DNA of 64,000 nucleotides. Origin: an uncultured Alphaproteobacteria bacterium (GTDB taxonomy: Bacteria > Pseudomonadota > Alphaproteobacteria > MPNO01 > UBA2964). Within the stretch, counting starts at the first letter, position 1, and each line of letters begins with the position of its first letter. The position numbers were made by a program, and so were the translations under genes. The DNA is taken from positions 1,239,518-1,303,517 of the forward strand of contig CALSLP010000001.1 of the NCBI GenBank assembly GCA_943787225.1. The letters are read 5' to 3'. Positions 63,102 to 64,000 of this stretch are shown in pieces. Below the pieces are notes generated by a model that had not been told where the DNA came from, searched no databases, and was given only the letters and a program-made list of their open reading frames with translations.

Positions 63102-64000
63102 CTACCCTTCCGCCAGTATCGTCCCGGCGACCTTCTCACCGACCATGATCGTCGGGAAGTTGGTATTCGCGCAGGGCACTGCTGGCATGATTGAGGCATC
63201 GGCGACGCGTAGTCCCTCGACGCCATAGACCCGCGCGGACGGATCGGTCACGCGCACCAGGATCATCGGGCGCGCCCATGCGGTTTGAGCAGGAGGCGTG
63301 GAAATGGCCGAGTACGGTTTTCTGTATCCACTGGGTCATGGTGTCGTCGTCTTCGAGAATGTCCCTGACCGTCAGCCCATCGGAGATAAAGTTGCGGATG
63401 ACCCAGCGCCGTAACGGGCCGGACATATCCATTGCCTGCCCGCCAACCCAGGTCTGGAATTTGTTGGAGGCGTTTATAGACCGCATAGCGCCGTGCCCGG
63501 TCGCTATAGCTGATCGGAAAAACATCGTGCAGCTTGTCCTGCAGCCCGTGTTTTTCGCATAGCTTGGCCATAAAACGAGTGCCGATCTTGAGCCGTTCGA
63601 GATCGCGCTCATCGGAACACATGTTGAAATCAACCTCGGGCACACCCATCGGGTCAGTGGCGTTCAGACGCACCTCGCCGGTTGAGTATGATTTATTGAC
63701 CCACAGCATCATCAGCCCGACCCGTTCGCCGACCGCGTGCCAGAACGACTTGTTCATCGGGATCATATACATGTCACCCGCCGGGCAGCCTTCGACACCC
63801 GACGACCAGCGCATCCCGGCATACATTGGCAGGCGCAGATCGGGCGGCAGCCGCGAGTCCTTTTTCATATAGCAGCCAAAATTGACCCCGGGATGTTCCA
63901 TCAGATGTTTGCCGACACCGGCCCGGTCCGCCACGATATCAATACCGCTTTCGGTGAGTTCCGCCGCCGGCCCAACACCAGAGCGCAGCAGCAACGCGGG
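63102..64000 (-). pseudogene. GMC-family FAD oxidoreductase, C-terminal part, two frameshifts, runs off window
   Basis: The gene enters from the right edge. Frames join as RSGVGPAAELTESGIDIV, FNMCSDERDLERLKIGTRFM, then NASNKFQTWVGGQAMDMSGP..., [11 protein letters not shown], then [20 protein letters not shown] and [21 protein letters not shown] with the stop at 63102-63104. The active-site His region ([12 protein letters not shown]) and final FAD segment are typical of choline dehydrogenase-like GMC enzymes that oxidise alcohols. Shifts are near 63475 and 63280. The N-terminal FAD domain is outside the window. Confidence 0.8.

Overview
The window looks like chromosome of an alphaproteobacterium, probably of a Rhodospirillales-like lineage and possibly marine; the genus cannot be read from the sequence. 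The pointers are an IalB-family periplasmic protein, a protein with a rickettsial 17-kDa-antigen-type domain, a perfect CtrA box (TTAA-N7-TTAAC), a 12-gene urtABCDE-ureDABCEFG operon, YggT beside folD, and a tRNA-Ala(CGC) carrying the G3:U70 identity pair.

Layout. 0-5.5 kb: a TauD-type dioxygenase, a cupin, an MFS exporter, an FkbM methyltransferase and a tandem pair of EamA/DMT transporters. 5.6-11.7 kb: acetoacetyl-CoA synthetase, a sirtuin directly behind it, and a soluble histidine kinase with six PAS-like modules behind a CtrA box. 11.7-24.1 kb: housekeeping and metabolism (methyltransferase, TrmH/SpoU RNA methylase, IalB, SDR, MFS, rlmN, M48 protease, DUF898, argG) ending in an enoyl-CoA hydratase plus two-subunit Rieske dioxygenase cluster. 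24.3-31.6 kb: envelope and accessory genes, including a repeat-bearing secreted protein broken at a C7 tract, a CHAP lipoprotein, and an AT-rich lipoprotein/Hint-domain pair. 31.8-40.9 kb: FAH-fold hydrolase, two c-type cytochromes next to a MerF/GDCCVxC pair, two amidohydrolase/VOC sets and a second tandem EamA pair. 41.0-45 kb: folD, yggT, tRNA-Ala, and a serine-recombinase remnant cut by an IS3-family element. 45.3-56.2 kb: the urea uptake and urease operon, preceded by a consensus sigma-54 promoter and NtrC-type dyads and closed by an intrinsic terminator. 56.4-60.7 kb: PEP-CTERM protein, WYL regulator with a divergent small gene, a peptidoglycan-binding/lysozyme-like protein and an RRM protein. 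60.7-64 kb: aroE-like, two class II aldolase-like genes and a GMC oxidoreductase, all broken by single-base frameshifts.

Together the genes suggest a heterotroph that scavenges urea under nitrogen limitation (NtrC/RpoN to urtABCDE to Ni-urease) and oxidises aromatic or carboxylate compounds. About thirteen apparent one-base indels, mostly at short homopolymers and concentrated after 60.7 kb, break otherwise conserved proteins. Sequencing or assembly error is the simplest explanation for most of them, while true decay or phase variation remains open for a few. Whole-length core genes such as ureC, argG, rlmN and folD are intact. I found no CRISPR array, phage module or recognisable complete defence system. 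The most worthwhile leads are the sirtuin/acetoacetyl-CoA synthetase pair, the modular Hint protein, the shortened MerF with its Cys-rich partner, and the C7-tract surface protein.
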